A stretch of DNA of 64,000 nt from Linderina pennispora (taxonomy: Eukaryota; Kickxellomycota; Kickxellomycetes; Kickxellales; Kickxellaceae): the NCBI RefSeq assembly GCF_002104995.1, contig NW_024468252.1, forward strand, positions 992,001 through 1,056,000, written 5' to 3'. Position 1 is the first letter of the stretch. Every line of letters begins with the position of its first letter. The notes below the pieces were generated by a model. The model did not search any database and had not been told where the DNA came from. It worked only from the letters and a program-made list of their open reading frames with translations. Positions 43,799-54,984 of the stretch are shown here, piece by piece. The translations under genes were made by a program, and so were the position numbers.

Positions 43799-46700
43799 CT
43801 AAACTGCGTGTTCACCACGGGCGGCAGCCAAAAGTGCACGCTCGCGACGGCGGGCCAGGCGGCGCTCGACCTTTCCACGAACCAGTGACCGCATACCAGT
43901 GAGCAGCTCGGTCATGTTGTGCTGGAGACAAAAGTCCTCACAGACTTGATCAATGTTATCGTTGGCACGTAGCTGCAGTAGCTTGCGGCCGTCCTTGGGT
44001 GTCTCGATGTTGAGCTCCATCAGGACATCCCTCGGGCGCTTGATGGCAGACCGCTGGATACCCGACGCACTAGGGCGAGGGATATCTCTGGGCGCAATTC
44101 CCGCTCCTTGCTCAGGCATTACACCATGGTCCCTGAAGTTTTCAGGGAATGCAGGTGTCGAGAACGTGGACAGCGGCATGCTGCGCTGTGGTACAACCTG
44201 GTCATAGTATGCCTGTTCAGGAGTAGCTTCGAACTGTACGCTCTTGCTTGATGGAGACATGGCAGCTGCGCTACCCGAAAGGATTCCAGGAAGAGGCTCA
44301 GTCGGGACAGCTGAGAATTCGTCAATAGTCTCCTGCTGAAGTGCAGATACGTCCCTGGTCGATTCGGACAGACCCCTGTGTCCCGCGTCAATGCCGGGAA
44401 TAGAGTCAGGGTGTAATGCTTCCTGGGTTTCACGAGGCACGCTGGGACCCTGGTCGTTAGATGGCGTGCTGGCGTCGGCCTGGGCAGCTGGGACAGGGAG
44501 CGGGGCCATTGTGGCCTCACCCTCTTCCTGCCCCTGGCTATCGACAGACTCTGCATCGACCATTTCGACGGTCCCCACGACCGTGGGCTTCGTAGCCGTT
44601 TCCTGCTCATCGAACAACGGAGGGGTAATGCCCGCCTGCGCCTCGGACTGCGGAATGCCTCGCTGCAAGATCTCCTTAGCAGCATCTTCGGATAATGTAG
44701 TTGCCAGATCTATATCGGTAGGCGGTGCTGTAATGTCAGCACCTCGATCTGTCGGAACGCTTGGCTGGCCAGCAATCGCAGCGATTGTCGCGGCAACCGT
44801 TTCAGCCTGCGGTTCCTGACTGGACTCCACTGGTTCGTAAGGGGAGGCAGGAGAGGCAGGGGACGAGGAAATTGCCTCATCCGCTTCGACGGCCTTGGGC
44901 TCAGAGCTGGGGGCCACATTACTGGAGTGGGCAGCACTAGCTTTTGCAGTGGCAATCTCGGCCTCAGCAGGCTCACTCGGTATCTGGTCACCAGTAGCAG
45001 CAACAGAAACAGCGTCCTTTTTCACATCGGCATCGGCGAATCCTTCGTCAACCTCGTCTTGGGCACCTGGAGTTGAGTCGGATACAGCATCCTGGTCAGA
45101 CTCCACGGATTCGGATTGATATGCTAGATCGGTCTCATCCAAGATAACAGCATCAGCTGGCGACTCCGCGATCGTGTCCTTAGCCATAGGCTCACTTGCC
45201 TCACCCAAGGTGTTGTCTGTTTCTGTTGGCTCAATCGCATCTGGCTGCTCAATAACGCCGGGTTGCTCAGTAACGGCCTGCTCCGTAACGGCCAGAGGTT
45301 CAGCAGAACTAGGCTCCCTAGTATCAACCGGCTCCTCAGCAGGGGCGGGGGGTACATCCATTTCACCACTAGTTGCCTGGCCCTCAACCGGGGCTGCATG
45401 CTGCTCCATTACAGCAGCTGCAGACTCTTGAACAGCAGGCACCTCGATGATAGAGTTAGCTACTGGTGAAGGGGTCTCCTCGGTCGTATGCACCTCCTTG
45501 GCAAGGCTAGGACCTTCTGGCGCAACAGGTACATCAGCAGCAGGAGTGATCTCCTCAAAGAGTAGCTCACCCATAGCGGGCGCATCCTCAATCGCGTTGT
45601 CCACAACAGCATCGACGGCCGGCTTCGCAGAAACATCAGTAGCTACCTCCTTGGCAACATCTGAAGGCCTAACATCAGAAATTGCAGCCCTATCCGACGC
45701 AGGAGCCTCGGACGCAGGCTCGTCAGGCACAACATGCTCGTCAGTAGCAACTGCACGTGGCTCTTCGTCCAAGGTATCCTTAGCTGCGGTTGTCCCACTA
45801 CTGGTGGCCTCCGTGGCGACAGGCGGTACAACAGCATCAACTGGCTCCGTAGTAGGCGTAGGCTCATCGGTAACAGGTAAGTCCGATGCTGCTGGCTCGC
45901 TACTTACCACAGGTGTTTCGGTGGTCATGGGTTCCGCAACTAGAGCAGGATCCTCAACTGCTGCAGCTCCCTCAGCATCTGCTGAACCATTGCCAGATTC
46001 CGGTGCCTTTTCGGCAGCAGGATCATCGGCTGTTTCATGGCTCTCGTCTGCGATCCCGCGATCATGGGTCTCCGCATCCGCAGTGGACACGTCGGTAGTG
46101 GTAGCAGCGGCTGTGAGTTGGTCAACACCTTGTTTAGCTGCGACAACCGTCTCCTCGACAGCAGCAATATCACTGATCGTGCCGTCCTCCACATTAGCCG
46201 ATCCAACAGAAATCGCCGGCTCATTGGTTGCAGCAGGCTTGTCACCCTCAATCTCCTCTGCTTCAACATGTGTCTCGTCAGCCACAGGTGCGTCTGCTGT
46301 AATGGCGGTGTCTTCCACACCAATATCCCGAGATGCTGCCTCCAGTGCAGCAGGCTGCTCAGCAACGGATTCCTCGACTGTGCCAGATTCCTCAGATTTG
46401 ATAGGCGACTCGGCGGCCATGACGGTTTCATCCGCACCTGGTGCCTCCCTGCCAGGTGTAGTCACGCCCTTGGCTGCAATGGCCTCCGCAGCAGACATCT
46501 CGTCAACAGGAGCATCAGAGATCCCATGTACCTCGGCCGTGCTAGGCTCCATGATGCTGGCATCCTTCTCGGCGTCTACTGCGTTTTCGGCTGCAATATC
46601 CTCGGCGACTGCAGACTCCTCAGCACTAGCGGGCATCTCAGTAGTCTCCGGAGCTTCTCTAGCGGCTTCTGGCTGCTCCACAGTAGGCTTGCCAGAATCA

Positions 46701-49700
46701 ACAGCGGTATCCTCAACGGTGGTCTGCTCAGCCGCGATCTTTTCGGACTCAGTAGACGGCTCCTCGACAGCAGCCGGTGCTTCAGCGTCAACGGGTGCCT
46801 GGCCATCGATGAGCCCTTCTGTGGAAGCAGGAGCAGATGCGCTTGCCTCTGCAATCTCCTCAACTGCAGGCTCAGCTGCAGGTACAGAATCGCTCATGGC
46901 AATTGCATCGTCACCAGCCGGAACTTCAGCTGCAACGCACCCGTCAGCAATGGCAGTAGCATCTTCAGACACGGCATCGTGCCCAAGTGCAGGAGCTTCA
47001 TCAGCAGGAACAGAGACATCTTCAGACACTGGCATGCTGGAAGCAGCAGTCAGGTCCTTAGCCGCAGTCGCTTCGGTAGCTGCGGGATCGTCAGCAACTG
47101 GCGTGTCTTTGGCGCTTGCCTCCTCCGTGGTAGGGATAGAAGCATCCTCGGGAACAGTGGTCTCCTTAACAGCAGCAGTACCTTCCTCAGGCGAGCCCAC
47201 CTTCGCAGTTGTATCAGATTCGACTGCAAGTGTCCCATCAGCTGCAGCATGCTCTTCGGTAGTGGGCGGCGGCTCGGTCGCAAGTATCGCCTCAGCAGGG
47301 ACTGGAGTTTCCTCAGCAGCAGGCTCTTCAGCGGCGCTAGGTGTAGGATCTTCAGCAGCAAGTGTCTCCTCCATGTCAGTTGTAGAAACCTCTGTGCCAG
47401 CAGGTAGGTTGGCGGTATCTGCGATCTCCTTGATAGCTGTTTCATCGGATGCGGGCTCCTCAGTCGGTGCGATTATCTCCTCTGCGGCAGCAGGGCTCTC
47501 TTTAGTTGTAGCGGGCTGTTCAGTAGCAGGTGCAGTATCCATGCTCGTAATAGGGGTTGTATCAGCAGCAGGCTCTTTATCGACAGCAGTAGTAGATTGG
47601 TTCTCAGCCGCAACTGGCTGTTCGGTGATAAGCACGTCAACTGTGGACTCATCGACTGGAGAAGGTACATCTGTGGTAGCAGGTGTTTCAATCACAGGCT
47701 GTTTCGGTAAAATGACGTTGTTAGCTGTTGCAAGGGTGTCGTCAGTGACACTCTCCTCGGCAGTTGCAGATATTTGCTTGACAGCAGCCTCCTCGGTGGC
47801 AGCCTCCTCGGTGGCAGTGAGCTCCTCGGTGGCAGCCTCCTCGGTGGCAGTGAGCTCCTCGGCAGCAGCGGGCTCTTCAGCCTCAGCAGGTTCTTCAGCA
47901 GTAGACTCCATAGCGGCAGACTCCTCGGCAGCAGCAGGCTCTTCAGCAACAGTGGGCTCTTCAGCCTCAGCAGGCTCCTTGGTGGCAGGCTCTTCAGCAG
48001 CAGCAGGCTCCTCGGTGGCGGCAGGCTCTTCAGCCTTAGCCGGTTCCTCAGCAGCGGGCTCCTCGAGAGCAGCAGATTCCTCGGCAGCAGCAGGCTCTTC
48101 GGCAACAGTGGGCTCTTCAGCCCCAGCAGGCTCCTCGACAGCAGGCTCCTCGGCAGCAGCAGACTCTTCGGCAGCAGCAGACTCTTCAGCCCCAGCAGGT
48201 TCCTCGACAGCAGGCTCCTCGACAGCAGGCTCCTCGACAGCAGGCTCCTCGGCGGCAGGCTCGTCGGCAGCAGTGGGCTCTTCAGCCTTAACCGGTTCCT
48301 CAGCAGCGGGCTCCTCGAGAGCAGCAGATTCCTCGGCAGCAGCAGGCTCTTTGGCACCAGTGGGCTCTTCAGCCTCAGCAGGTTCCTCGACAGCAGCCTC
48401 CTCGGTGGCAGGCTCCTCGACAGCAGGCTCCTCGACAGCAGGCTCCTCGACAGCAGGCTCCTCGGCGGCAGGCTCGTCGGCAGCAGTGGGCTCTTCAGCC
48501 TCAGCAGGTTCCTCGACAGCAGCAGGCTCTTCAGCTTTAGCAGCCTCCTCGGTAGCGGCGGGCTCCTCAGCCTTAACAGGTTCCTCGGCAGTAGGCTCCT
48601 TGACAGCAGCCTCCTCGGCAGCAGCAGGCTCTTCGGCAGCAGTGGGTTCTTCAGCCTTAGCAGGTTCCTCGACAGCAGGTTCCTTGGCAGCAGGCTCCTC
48701 GGTGGCAGTGAGCTCTTCAGCCTTAGCTGGTTCCTCAGCAGCAGGCTCCTCGAGAGCAGCAGGCCCCTTGACAGCAGGCTCCTCGACAGCAGGACTCTTA
48801 GAGGCAGCAACAGTATCTTGCTCAGACACTATATCTCGAGGTGCTGCTTCATCTGCCGGAACCTCATCAGTACCAACTGACGCATTGACTTGCACCGGTG
48901 CCTCCTCCACAGGGACCTCTGTGGCAGGTGCCTCAGCGATAACTATGTCTTCAGCAGGCGTCTCGGGTACCTCGCTAGCCCTGGTCTCAACCGATGCATC
49001 AGCAGTGGCCTTTGGAACTTCCTCAGCCACAGCTGGAACAGGTGCCTTAGATGACATGCTGAATATACTTGCGAGCGCAGCCAACGACGCGCCAGCAGCT
49101 GCCATGGTAGCGGCTATGCCAATCGATGAATCGCTCACGGCGCCAGGCTGTGACGCAGAGTGGGCGGGAGAGTCCTCAGGGACGCTGCCAGGTGCATCAG
49201 CAGGCTCCTGAGCAGTTGGCTCATCAGCTAGATTAATCATATCCACGGCAGCATCCTTTGCTGACTGCTCCGCTGTCTCCGACTTTTCGTGTGCGATATC
49301 CTCAGGTGTAGCAGACACGTCAGGGCTTGCCACAGATTCATCGACATCGGCAGAGACATCGTGCCACGACTTCTCAGAGCCATTGGCACTGCCAGCATCA
49401 GCTGCGGCTGTTTCAGGCTCCGAGAGTGCGCGCTCGACCGGTTCATCTGTGCCTGCCTCAGCAACATGCTCAGCAGGTTGGATAGTACCAAGCGCTGACT
49501 CAATGATAGAGTCAACACCAACTATGTTGACGACTAGGGTATCAGCAATTGGTTGTGTGTGAACCTCAGCGACAGCCTCCTCGGTGACAGCCTCCTCGGT
49601 GACAGCATCCTCACGGACAACCTCCTCACTGACAGCCCCCTCACCGACCGGTTCTTCAGTAACTGGCTCTTCAACGACGGCCTCCTGACCAACAGGCTGG

Positions 49701-52687
49701 GGCAACTCAGCTCCAGATATAGGCTCGTCGACAGCGCTGGTCTCACTCGCAGCAACAGGGATCTCTGGCAATTCTGCGTCCAGCGTAGAATCAGCGGCGG
49801 CATCAGTGACAGGCAAGCTGCGCGTGGTTAGATCAGCCTCAGCAGGAGGCTGCTCGCTAGCACCATCTGCGACATCCCCTGTGGTTGATACATCCTCGCT
49901 TGGCACGGCAGGGATATTTTCAGCAGGAGACGATGTTGTGTCAGGGTCGGCTGGGATCGATACATCGTGCGGCTCCAGTGTGTCACCCTTGATAGTCTGC
50001 TCCTCAAACGAAGTATCTGCGGGGCCAGTAAGTGCTGCTTCGGCAGGAACCTCGGCAGGAACCTCAGCCTCGCCGGAAGCATTTGCTGGGATAGCAGCAT
50101 CACGAGTCTCCTTAAGAGAATCTTCAGCCGCAGGCTTTTCTTGGATATCAGACACAGCCGGATCATCATCAGCAATCTGCTCTTCAGACGATGTGCCAGC
50201 AAGGATCTCCTCAGCTGCGGGCACCGAAACATCGGCTTCGTCCGCAGAATCCATCTGGGCAGGGATATCGCGCGACGCAATAGGCGGCTCTTCAGCCACC
50301 GACTCTGCCGGAATATCAGAAACCTGCTCCTCGGTCGGAACCGCATTGAGCACCGACTCAGTGGTAGCAGACTCTGCGCCAGTGCGGACATCCTCGACAG
50401 CATCATCGGAAACATTGGCCGCATCCTGAACACTGAGCGTCGGCACATCGGCAGCCTTATCCGAAGTATCTGCTGCACCAGGGATGTCTTGTGTCGCTGA
50501 ATCTGCCTCAGCAGCAGGTGGTGCCTCGGTAGTTTCAGTAGCCACTGGCTCGCCGGTCTCTTCAGCCTCAGCGCTTGCCTCGATGGGCTCGCTGACGTCG
50601 GCAAACGGCGTGCTGATTGCCTCAGAGATATCGCGGCTGACTGACTCCTCCCCATCCACCGGAGCATCCTCGGTCTTGATGCCAGTGAAAATAGTGGCGG
50701 CAGCAGCAGCAGCAATGGCGGCAGCAGCCGTAGCAGCGGCAATGCCCGATTTGGACTCCTCCTGACTCACCTCGTCAGCAGCGCCGGCCTGAATATGGCG
50801 TTCCATGACCTCGTTGACATCGACCCGGTCCATCTGCTCAGGCACATAAAGCTCGGCTGACACGGGACTGCGTGTGATGACCTCACTGTCCGGCACAATA
50901 ATCGGCATGACTGACACCGGCTGGTCGGAGATGCTCCTCAGCCTGCGCACGGGCTCACCGTCCATGTCGCGGGGCTCCTCTGCCGATACGGTGTTGCGAC
51001 GACGGCCCGCACGGCCCGCCTGCTCGGTCACAGCCGGCACCAGGAGCCCGGGAATATACGCATCTGTGGTGTCGGCCCACGAAAATGGCGGAATCTCTGC
51101 CGATGTGCTGTCGGCAGAAAAGTGGCCGGGTGGGTATGTGGGGACGAAGTGGCGCGATACCTCGACGCGCTGCGGCTGGCCATCTATGTCCGGCACGCTG
51201 CTGGCGTCAACAGTGTACTGGTACTTGTGGTGCACAACCTCGGTGCCCATGACCGCCAGTCGCTTGACGCTGGGCAGGAACGGAATCGCCTGCTCAATGC
51301 CAGCCGACTGCACGCCGCACTGTTCGACCAGCAGCGCCTGCAGATTGGCAGCACTGGGGCTCTGGGCAAGCCCAGCCATGGCCTCGTCGCCGACCAGTGG
51401 GTTGTTGCGGAGCCCAAGTGCGACCAGCACTGTCGATGCTGCCAGGAGGGCGCCCAGCGGAGCACCTGTCAGGCTGGGGGCACCAGAAATGTGGAGAGTG
51501 TGGAGAGATGTGATGGTGGAGGCGGCTGCCTGGACGAGCTGGTCGGGAATGGCCAGATTACGCAAGCACAACGTATGCAGCTGCGAGGCGCTGACAGACA
51601 GATCCTGCGGCACATCACCCACACTCTCAGGCGCATCGCGTACCAACTCCAGGTGCGTCAGCCTCGGGCACAGGGCCATGGCCATGATGGCTGACCGGGC
51701 AGTGATGTTGGCCGAATGCACGACCAGCGACTGCAGGGTTGCAGCCGAGCCCCGCAGTATGAACTCGACCAGCTCGTCGCCAGCATCATTGTCTTTGCCC
51801 ACCATATGGAACACACGCAGGCCTGTTGGCACACGGCCCGCAGCATTCACCAGCTGGGCGCCGCGAATGCCCGGCGCGCAGATGCGCAGACGCTGCAATG
51901 TCGGCAGGCGAATCGCCAGGGGCCCCCAGATATCAGCCGGCAGAGCCGAGTCGCTCTCCAGCCGCAAGCCACGCAGCGTGCGCAGGTTGTACAGCAGATA
52001 TCCGAGGTTGGCCAGGGGCCGGCGCGGCATGCCGACAATCGACAGGTCGCGCAGATGCCAGCGCATCAGGTCATTGACGATATGCTTGTCTTTCAGCTTG
52101 TATCCGTACAGACTCAGGCTGTCCACAGGCGCCAGCATCCGGGCGAACCGCAGCGGCAGCGCCGGCTGCATCAGATCCGAGCCATGCAGCAGCGCACGCA
52201 GCACGGCTGCCGACGGTGACAATACGTGGCCGCCGCTTGCCAGCTCCAGAACCGTCGCCTGCTCGATCTCGCCCGACTCGCGGCGGCAGTCGAGCGCCAG
52301 ATGCCGGTCGTACTGCGTGTCCAGCGTGAACCGCAGCCCGCGGATGCGCGGCGCAAACACATTGGGCTTCTCGGCCACCGTGCGCAGGAAGCGTGCCAGC
52401 TGCTCAGGACTCGCAAATGAGGGGTAGGCCCAGAGGCTGGACTCGCCGGCCAGCGCCCAGTCCCGGCACACCAGGCAGAAGGATGTGCGGTCGTGCTGGG
52501 AGCCGACGTAGGCGGCGATGCGGGTCAGAATCCGCCGGTCTAGCTTGGAGCTCATGGGCATGTCGTCATCGGTGATTCCTGCGTCGCTATCGTCGTCGCT
52601 GTCTGCGGACCGGCTGCTGTATTTTGTCGCACGGGCGGCTGCCAATGCGCTCTCGGGGTTGAACGCCAGGTCAAAGTCGTTGAACAT
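43799..52687 (-). CDS. Giant F-box/LRR protein with a very long acidic Glu-Ala-Pro repeat region
   Basis: One uninterrupted frame encodes about 2962 residues; the ATG at 52687 ([11 protein letters not shown]) is the first true one. Residues about 49-87 form an F-box-like segment ([19 protein letters not shown], then [18 protein letters not shown]). Up to about 480 the sequence is leucine-rich-repeat-like. From there to about 2750 it is acidic low complexity rich in Glu, Ala, Pro, Thr, Ser and Val, with a dense EEPA repeat core near residues 1296-1633. Two Ala-rich hydrophobic segments occur near 646-668 and 1187-1210. The end has a basic helical module ([18 protein letters not shown] to [11 protein letters not shown]). 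The F-box predicts Skp1 binding; the purpose of the long tail is unknown. I know no named homologue. Confidence 0.85.
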   Translation of the reverse strand: MFNDFDLAFNPESALAAARATKYSSRSADSDDDSDAGITDDDMPMSSKLDRRILTRIAAYVGSQHDRTSFCLVCRDWALAGESSLWAYPSFASPEQLARFLRTVAEKPNVFAPRIRGLRFTLDTQYDRHLALDCRRESGEIEQATVLELASGGHVLSPSAAVLRALLHGSDLMQPALPLRFARMLAPVDSLSLYGYKLKDKHIVNDLMRWHLRDLSIVGMPRRPLANLGYLLYNLRTLRGLRLESDSALPADIWGPLAIRLPTLQRLRICAPGIRGAQLVNAAGRVPTGLRVFHMVGKDNDAGDELVEFILRGSAATLQSLVVHSANITARSAIMAMALCPRLTHLELVRDAPESVGDVPQDLSVSASQLHTLCLRNLAIPDQLVQAAASTITSLHTLHISGAPSLTGAPLGALLAASTVLVALGLRNNPLVGDEAMAGLAQSPSAANLQALLVEQCGVQSAGIEQAIPFLPSVKRLAVMGTEVVHHKYQYTVDASSVPDIDGQPQRVEVSRHFVPTYPPGHFSADSTSAEIPPFSWADTTDAYIPGLLVPAVTEQAGRAGRRRNTVSAEEPRDMDGEPVRRLRSISDQPVSVMPIIVPDSEVITRSPVSAELYVPEQMDRVDVNEVMERHIQAGAADEVSQEESKSGIAAATAAAAIAAAAAATIFTGIKTEDAPVDGEESVSRDISEAISTPFADVSEPIEASAEAEETGEPVATETTEAPPAAEADSATQDIPGAADTSDKAADVPTLSVQDAANVSDDAVEDVRTGAESATTESVLNAVPTEEQVSDIPAESVAEEPPIASRDIPAQMDSADEADVSVPAAEEILAGTSSEEQIADDDPAVSDIQEKPAAEDSLKETRDAAIPANASGEAEVPAEVPAEAALTGPADTSFEEQTIKGDTLEPHDVSIPADPDTTSSPAENIPAVPSEDVSTTGDVADGASEQPPAEADLTTRSLPVTDAAADSTLDAELPEIPVAASETSAVDEPISGAELPQPVGQEAVVEEPVTEEPVGEGAVSEEVVREDAVTEEAVTEEAVAEVHTQPIADTLVVNIVGVDSIIESALGTIQPAEHVAEAGTDEPVERALSEPETAAADAGSANGSEKSWHDVSADVDESVASPDVSATPEDIAHEKSETAEQSAKDAAVDMINLADEPTAQEPADAPGSVPEDSPAHSASQPGAVSDSSIGIAATMAAAGASLAALASIFSMSSKAPVPAVAEEVPKATADASVETRASEVPETPAEDIVIAEAPATEVPVEEAPVQVNASVGTDEVPADEAAPRDIVSEQDTVAASKSPAVEEPAVKGPAALEEPAAEEPAKAEELTATEEPAAKEPAVEEPAKAEEPTAAEEPAAAEEAAVKEPTAEEPVKAEEPAATEEAAKAEEPAAVEEPAEAEEPTAADEPAAEEPAVEEPAVEEPAVEEPATEEAAVEEPAEAEEPTGAKEPAAAEESAALEEPAAEEPVKAEEPTAADEPAAEEPAVEEPAVEEPAVEEPAGAEESAAAEESAAAEEPAVEEPAGAEEPTVAEEPAAAEESAALEEPAAEEPAKAEEPAATEEPAAAEEPATKEPAEAEEPTVAEEPAAAEESAAMESTAEEPAEAEEPAAAEELTATEEAATEELTATEEAATEEAAVKQISATAEESVTDDTLATANNVILPKQPVIETPATTDVPSPVDESTVDVLITEQPVAAENQSTTAVDKEPAADTTPITSMDTAPATEQPATTKESPAAAEEIIAPTEEPASDETAIKEIADTANLPAGTEVSTTDMEETLAAEDPTPSAAEEPAAEETPVPAEAILATEPPPTTEEHAAADGTLAVESDTTAKVGSPEEGTAAVKETTVPEDASIPTTEEASAKDTPVADDPAATEATAAKDLTAASSMPVSEDVSVPADEAPALGHDAVSEDATAIADGCVAAEVPAGDDAIAMSDSVPAAEPAVEEIAEASASAPASTEGLIDGQAPVDAEAPAAVEEPSTESEKIAAEQTTVEDTAVDSGKPTVEQPEAAREAPETTEMPASAEESAVAEDIAAENAVDAEKDASIMEPSTAEVHGISDAPVDEMSAAEAIAAKGVTTPGREAPGADETVMAAESPIKSEESGTVEESVAEQPAALEAASRDIGVEDTAITADAPVADETHVEAEEIEGDKPAATNEPAISVGSANVEDGTISDIAAVEETVVAAKQGVDQLTAAATTTDVSTADAETHDRGIADESHETADDPAAEKAPESGNGSADAEGAAAVEDPALVAEPMTTETPVVSSEPAASDLPVTDEPTPTTEPVDAVVPPVATEATSSGTTAAKDTLDEEPRAVATDEHVVPDEPASEAPASDRAAISDVRPSDVAKEVATDVSAKPAVDAVVDNAIEDAPAMGELLFEEITPAADVPVAPEGPSLAKEVHTTEETPSPVANSIIEVPAVQESAAAVMEQHAAPVEGQATSGEMDVPPAPAEEPVDTREPSSAEPLAVTEQAVTEQPGVIEQPDAIEPTETDNTLGEASEPMAKDTIAESPADAVILDETDLAYQSESVESDQDAVSDSTPGAQDEVDEGFADADVKKDAVSVAATGDQIPSEPAEAEIATAKASAAHSSNVAPSSEPKAVEADEAISSSPASPASPYEPVESSQEPQAETVAATIAAIAGQPSVPTDRGADITAPPTDIDLATTLSEDAAKEILQRGIPQSEAQAGITPPLFDEQETATKPTVVGTVEMVDAESVDSQGQEEGEATMAPLPVPAAQADASTPSNDQGPSVPRETQEALHPDSIPGIDAGHRGLSESTRDVSALQQETIDEFSAVPTEPLPGILSGSAAAMSPSSKSVQFEATPEQAYYDQVVPQRSMPLSTFSTPAFPENFRDHGVMPEQGAGIAPRDIPRPSASGIQRSAIKRPRDVLMELNIETPKDGRKLLQLRANDNIDQVCEDFCLQHNMTELLTGMRSLVRGKVERRLARRRERALLAAARGEHAV
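47790..48800 (-). repeat. Minisatellite-like coding repeats (EEPA units)
   Basis: Degenerate tandem units of about 15-21 bases, based on GCAGGCTCCTCGACA on the plus strand, encode EEPA-type repeats on the minus strand. Higher-order copies are visible: a run of CTCCTCGACAGCAGG units followed by GGCGGCAGGCTCGTCGG appears both near 48205-48275 and near 48411-48481. Confidence 0.85.
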
Positions 52688-54984
52688 GAGAAATGGTGAA
52701 AAGGAAATGCCTGAATGCACACAGAAATAGTGAAGAAAGAAAAAGAGGTAATGATAATTAGGAAGACACTACAGCACAGACGGGGCAGGCCAAAACGGGT
52801 TTGGGATATCAGCCGCTGATGCAGCTAGTGAATATGAGGAGCTAGAAGAAGAAGAAAAGTTAGACTCTGAACAAGGGTGAAGAGGAAAAAAAAGTAGAGT
52901 GAGTTTGTTACTATCCGGGAAGGTCACCAGAGTACACAGCAAGTCTATTTTTATTGAGATTTGGAAGGAAAGGCTGGGAGAAAAGGGCAAAAATAAGTAG
53001 GGGATGTTACACCAGGCGGGTCGTTGGAGAGCTGCTTTTTATACCCGCCACGGGTGCGCCCGAACGATCCGGGATGCGACATGGCAAACACCCAATCTCG
53101 GGCATGCACCTAGCACGGCCGATTGTTGGCGCTCCAACCCGGGTTTCCTTGAAGCACTCCACCATTGGACGAGTCAGCGACGGGCAAACTCTCACCCTGC
53201 ACAGCAGCGAGTGGGTGAGGAAAGCAGGTTGAAGATCATTTCCTGCGAATGGGCCGAGGATGGTAAAAATAGTGCTTTTTCCACATTTAGCTGCTGACCA
53301 TTATTTGAAACTCAGCCGCTTGCGAAACCACTACATGGACAAGGCATAGCGGAGTTGGGCGGGTATTGGGGTTATATAGCAGAGGGCCTTGTTGGCGACA
53401 TAGCAAATTATGCACTGGGCTATTGTGCGCAGCTGTTGTTGTCCGAGCACAATTCCAGCCGCTTGTTTTGATTAGCTATCGAGCTAGCATCGTCCTGTCG
53501 TGTGGCGGCAGACTAGAAGGCGAACAACGTCGCGATAGGGCATTACTGCTCCATAAAAGCAAAACAACAAAACTGCGCCTGCTTCCTGCTTACTTTCCAT
53601 TCATAAGCAGCACAAAAATGCGAGGCAGGATCCTGGTAGGAAAAAAACAGCGCTGCACATTGAAGCTTGAAGCGCTGAGATATGCATACATGCACTATCT
53701 ATGCAGAGGTCACTCCAGCTTGGCAAGTCAAGCCCGCCCCCGATCCGCTTTTCTTCTTGCTGCAGAAAAAACCGGTTCTAGTAGAATCTGCTCTGCTCAC
53801 GCACCCCTTTTTTCATCGCGAATAGTAGAGAGTGCGGCTGGGCACGGCGACGCAATTGTGTGCATCTGTATAGTATCTGGGTATGTACAATTGGCAGGCG
53901 GAACGGCCACGTCTGCATATACAGGAGAAAAAGTGCAGGATTGGGGGAGATGTGCGCCCGTAACATGTCCGGGGGCTTGGGTCGCGCAGAACCCGGTCCA
54001 CAGAGGAAAAGCGCGCTGGAGATTCAGCTCAATCTGGGCCGAGTCGACTTACGGAGCCCGTTTGGAGACTATTGCTGAACTCCAACAGACATAGCGAGCG
54101 CTCGGACGTGCCGCGGGCACAGAGCCTGTTCCCACACGTAAGCCCCGCTACTTTTTTTGTCAAAAAGTAGCCACGGCTGGAGTGTGGGCGGCCCGGGAGT
54201 TGTCCGCGACACATATGGATGGATATGCAAAACCGGCATTATCCACCGAGTGTCTGGCACATAAGGCAATAGCGCCCGTTTTGGTAATTTTGGGCATGAA
54301 TGAACGGACCTTTTTAATGATAAAGAACCCGGCCGCACTGAACAAGCACCGATAATGGGCGACGCTGTGTGCTTGATTGGTAACACCAAGATGGTACTAT
54401 TTTTGAGTGCATAATCCAGAGACACAATCCCCCGGGCGTGTCTCGCAACAGATGGAGGAGTCGCGAACAGCGACGCTTGCATATGCTTAAGCTATAAGAA
54501 AAACGACACAAAGGCGCACAGAACGACAACAAACAGTTTCCGAATACAAATGCAATCTGTCTGCTGCAGCTCAGATGACCACGTCTGGCAGTTCCCAGGA
54601 AGCGATTTAGCGGACAGCAATTGGCTCTGGCTGGCCATGTCACCCACAGACCTTGGGTTGTTACAAAGACATGCGCTCGGGCAATACGCGTGCATGGGGT
54701 TTCTGTTGTCCCAGGAAGAGTGCAGGCGCTTTAACGAGTTGGCCAAGCTTCAAAAATTTTTTGAAAATAACCTGTGGAGCAAGATTGCCCCTTATTTCGT
54801 TCCAAGCTTTTTGTTTTTGTCTTTGGTCCCCTCTAGTCTTTCTACTCTGCTTGCCTCTGGATTTATTTTTTGTTGTTGTTGTTGTCTTGGTTTGTATATA
54901 GTTTTCTTCTGGGCACCTTAGTTATTTTCTGCACACACATACGCACAGGCGCACGTTCTCTCCACACACATACATAGCATACAA
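52688..54984. other. Long intergenic region between the giant gene and the kinase
   Basis: About 2.3 kb with no gene I can support. Open frames up to about 240 codons on the plus strand (53366-54094) have no motif or codon pattern of a real gene. The last part is CT- and CA-rich and likely the kinase promoter and leader; the first part is the promoter of the giant gene. Confidence 0.5.

Noticed and set aside
47692-48880. Further overlapping Leu/Arg/Ser-rich open frames on both strands in the repeat
   Set aside because: They are the same repeat read in other frames.
45447-49211. A 1254-codon open frame on the plus strand, rich in Ser, Ala and Gly
   Set aside because: It lies wholly antisense to the giant gene. 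The EEPA codon repeats lack stop triplets on the opposite strand, so the frame is open by composition; it has no start context, domains or end features of its own.
53366-54094. Plus-strand open frame of about 240 codons upstream of the kinase
   Set aside because: Amino acid composition is irregular, there is no motif, and no promoter or splice signal supports it.
54550-54921. Plus-strand frame with a hydrophobic Cys-rich end
   Set aside because: It overlaps the kinase leader; the hydrophobic end comes from a TTG/TGT repeat, not from a recognisable helix.
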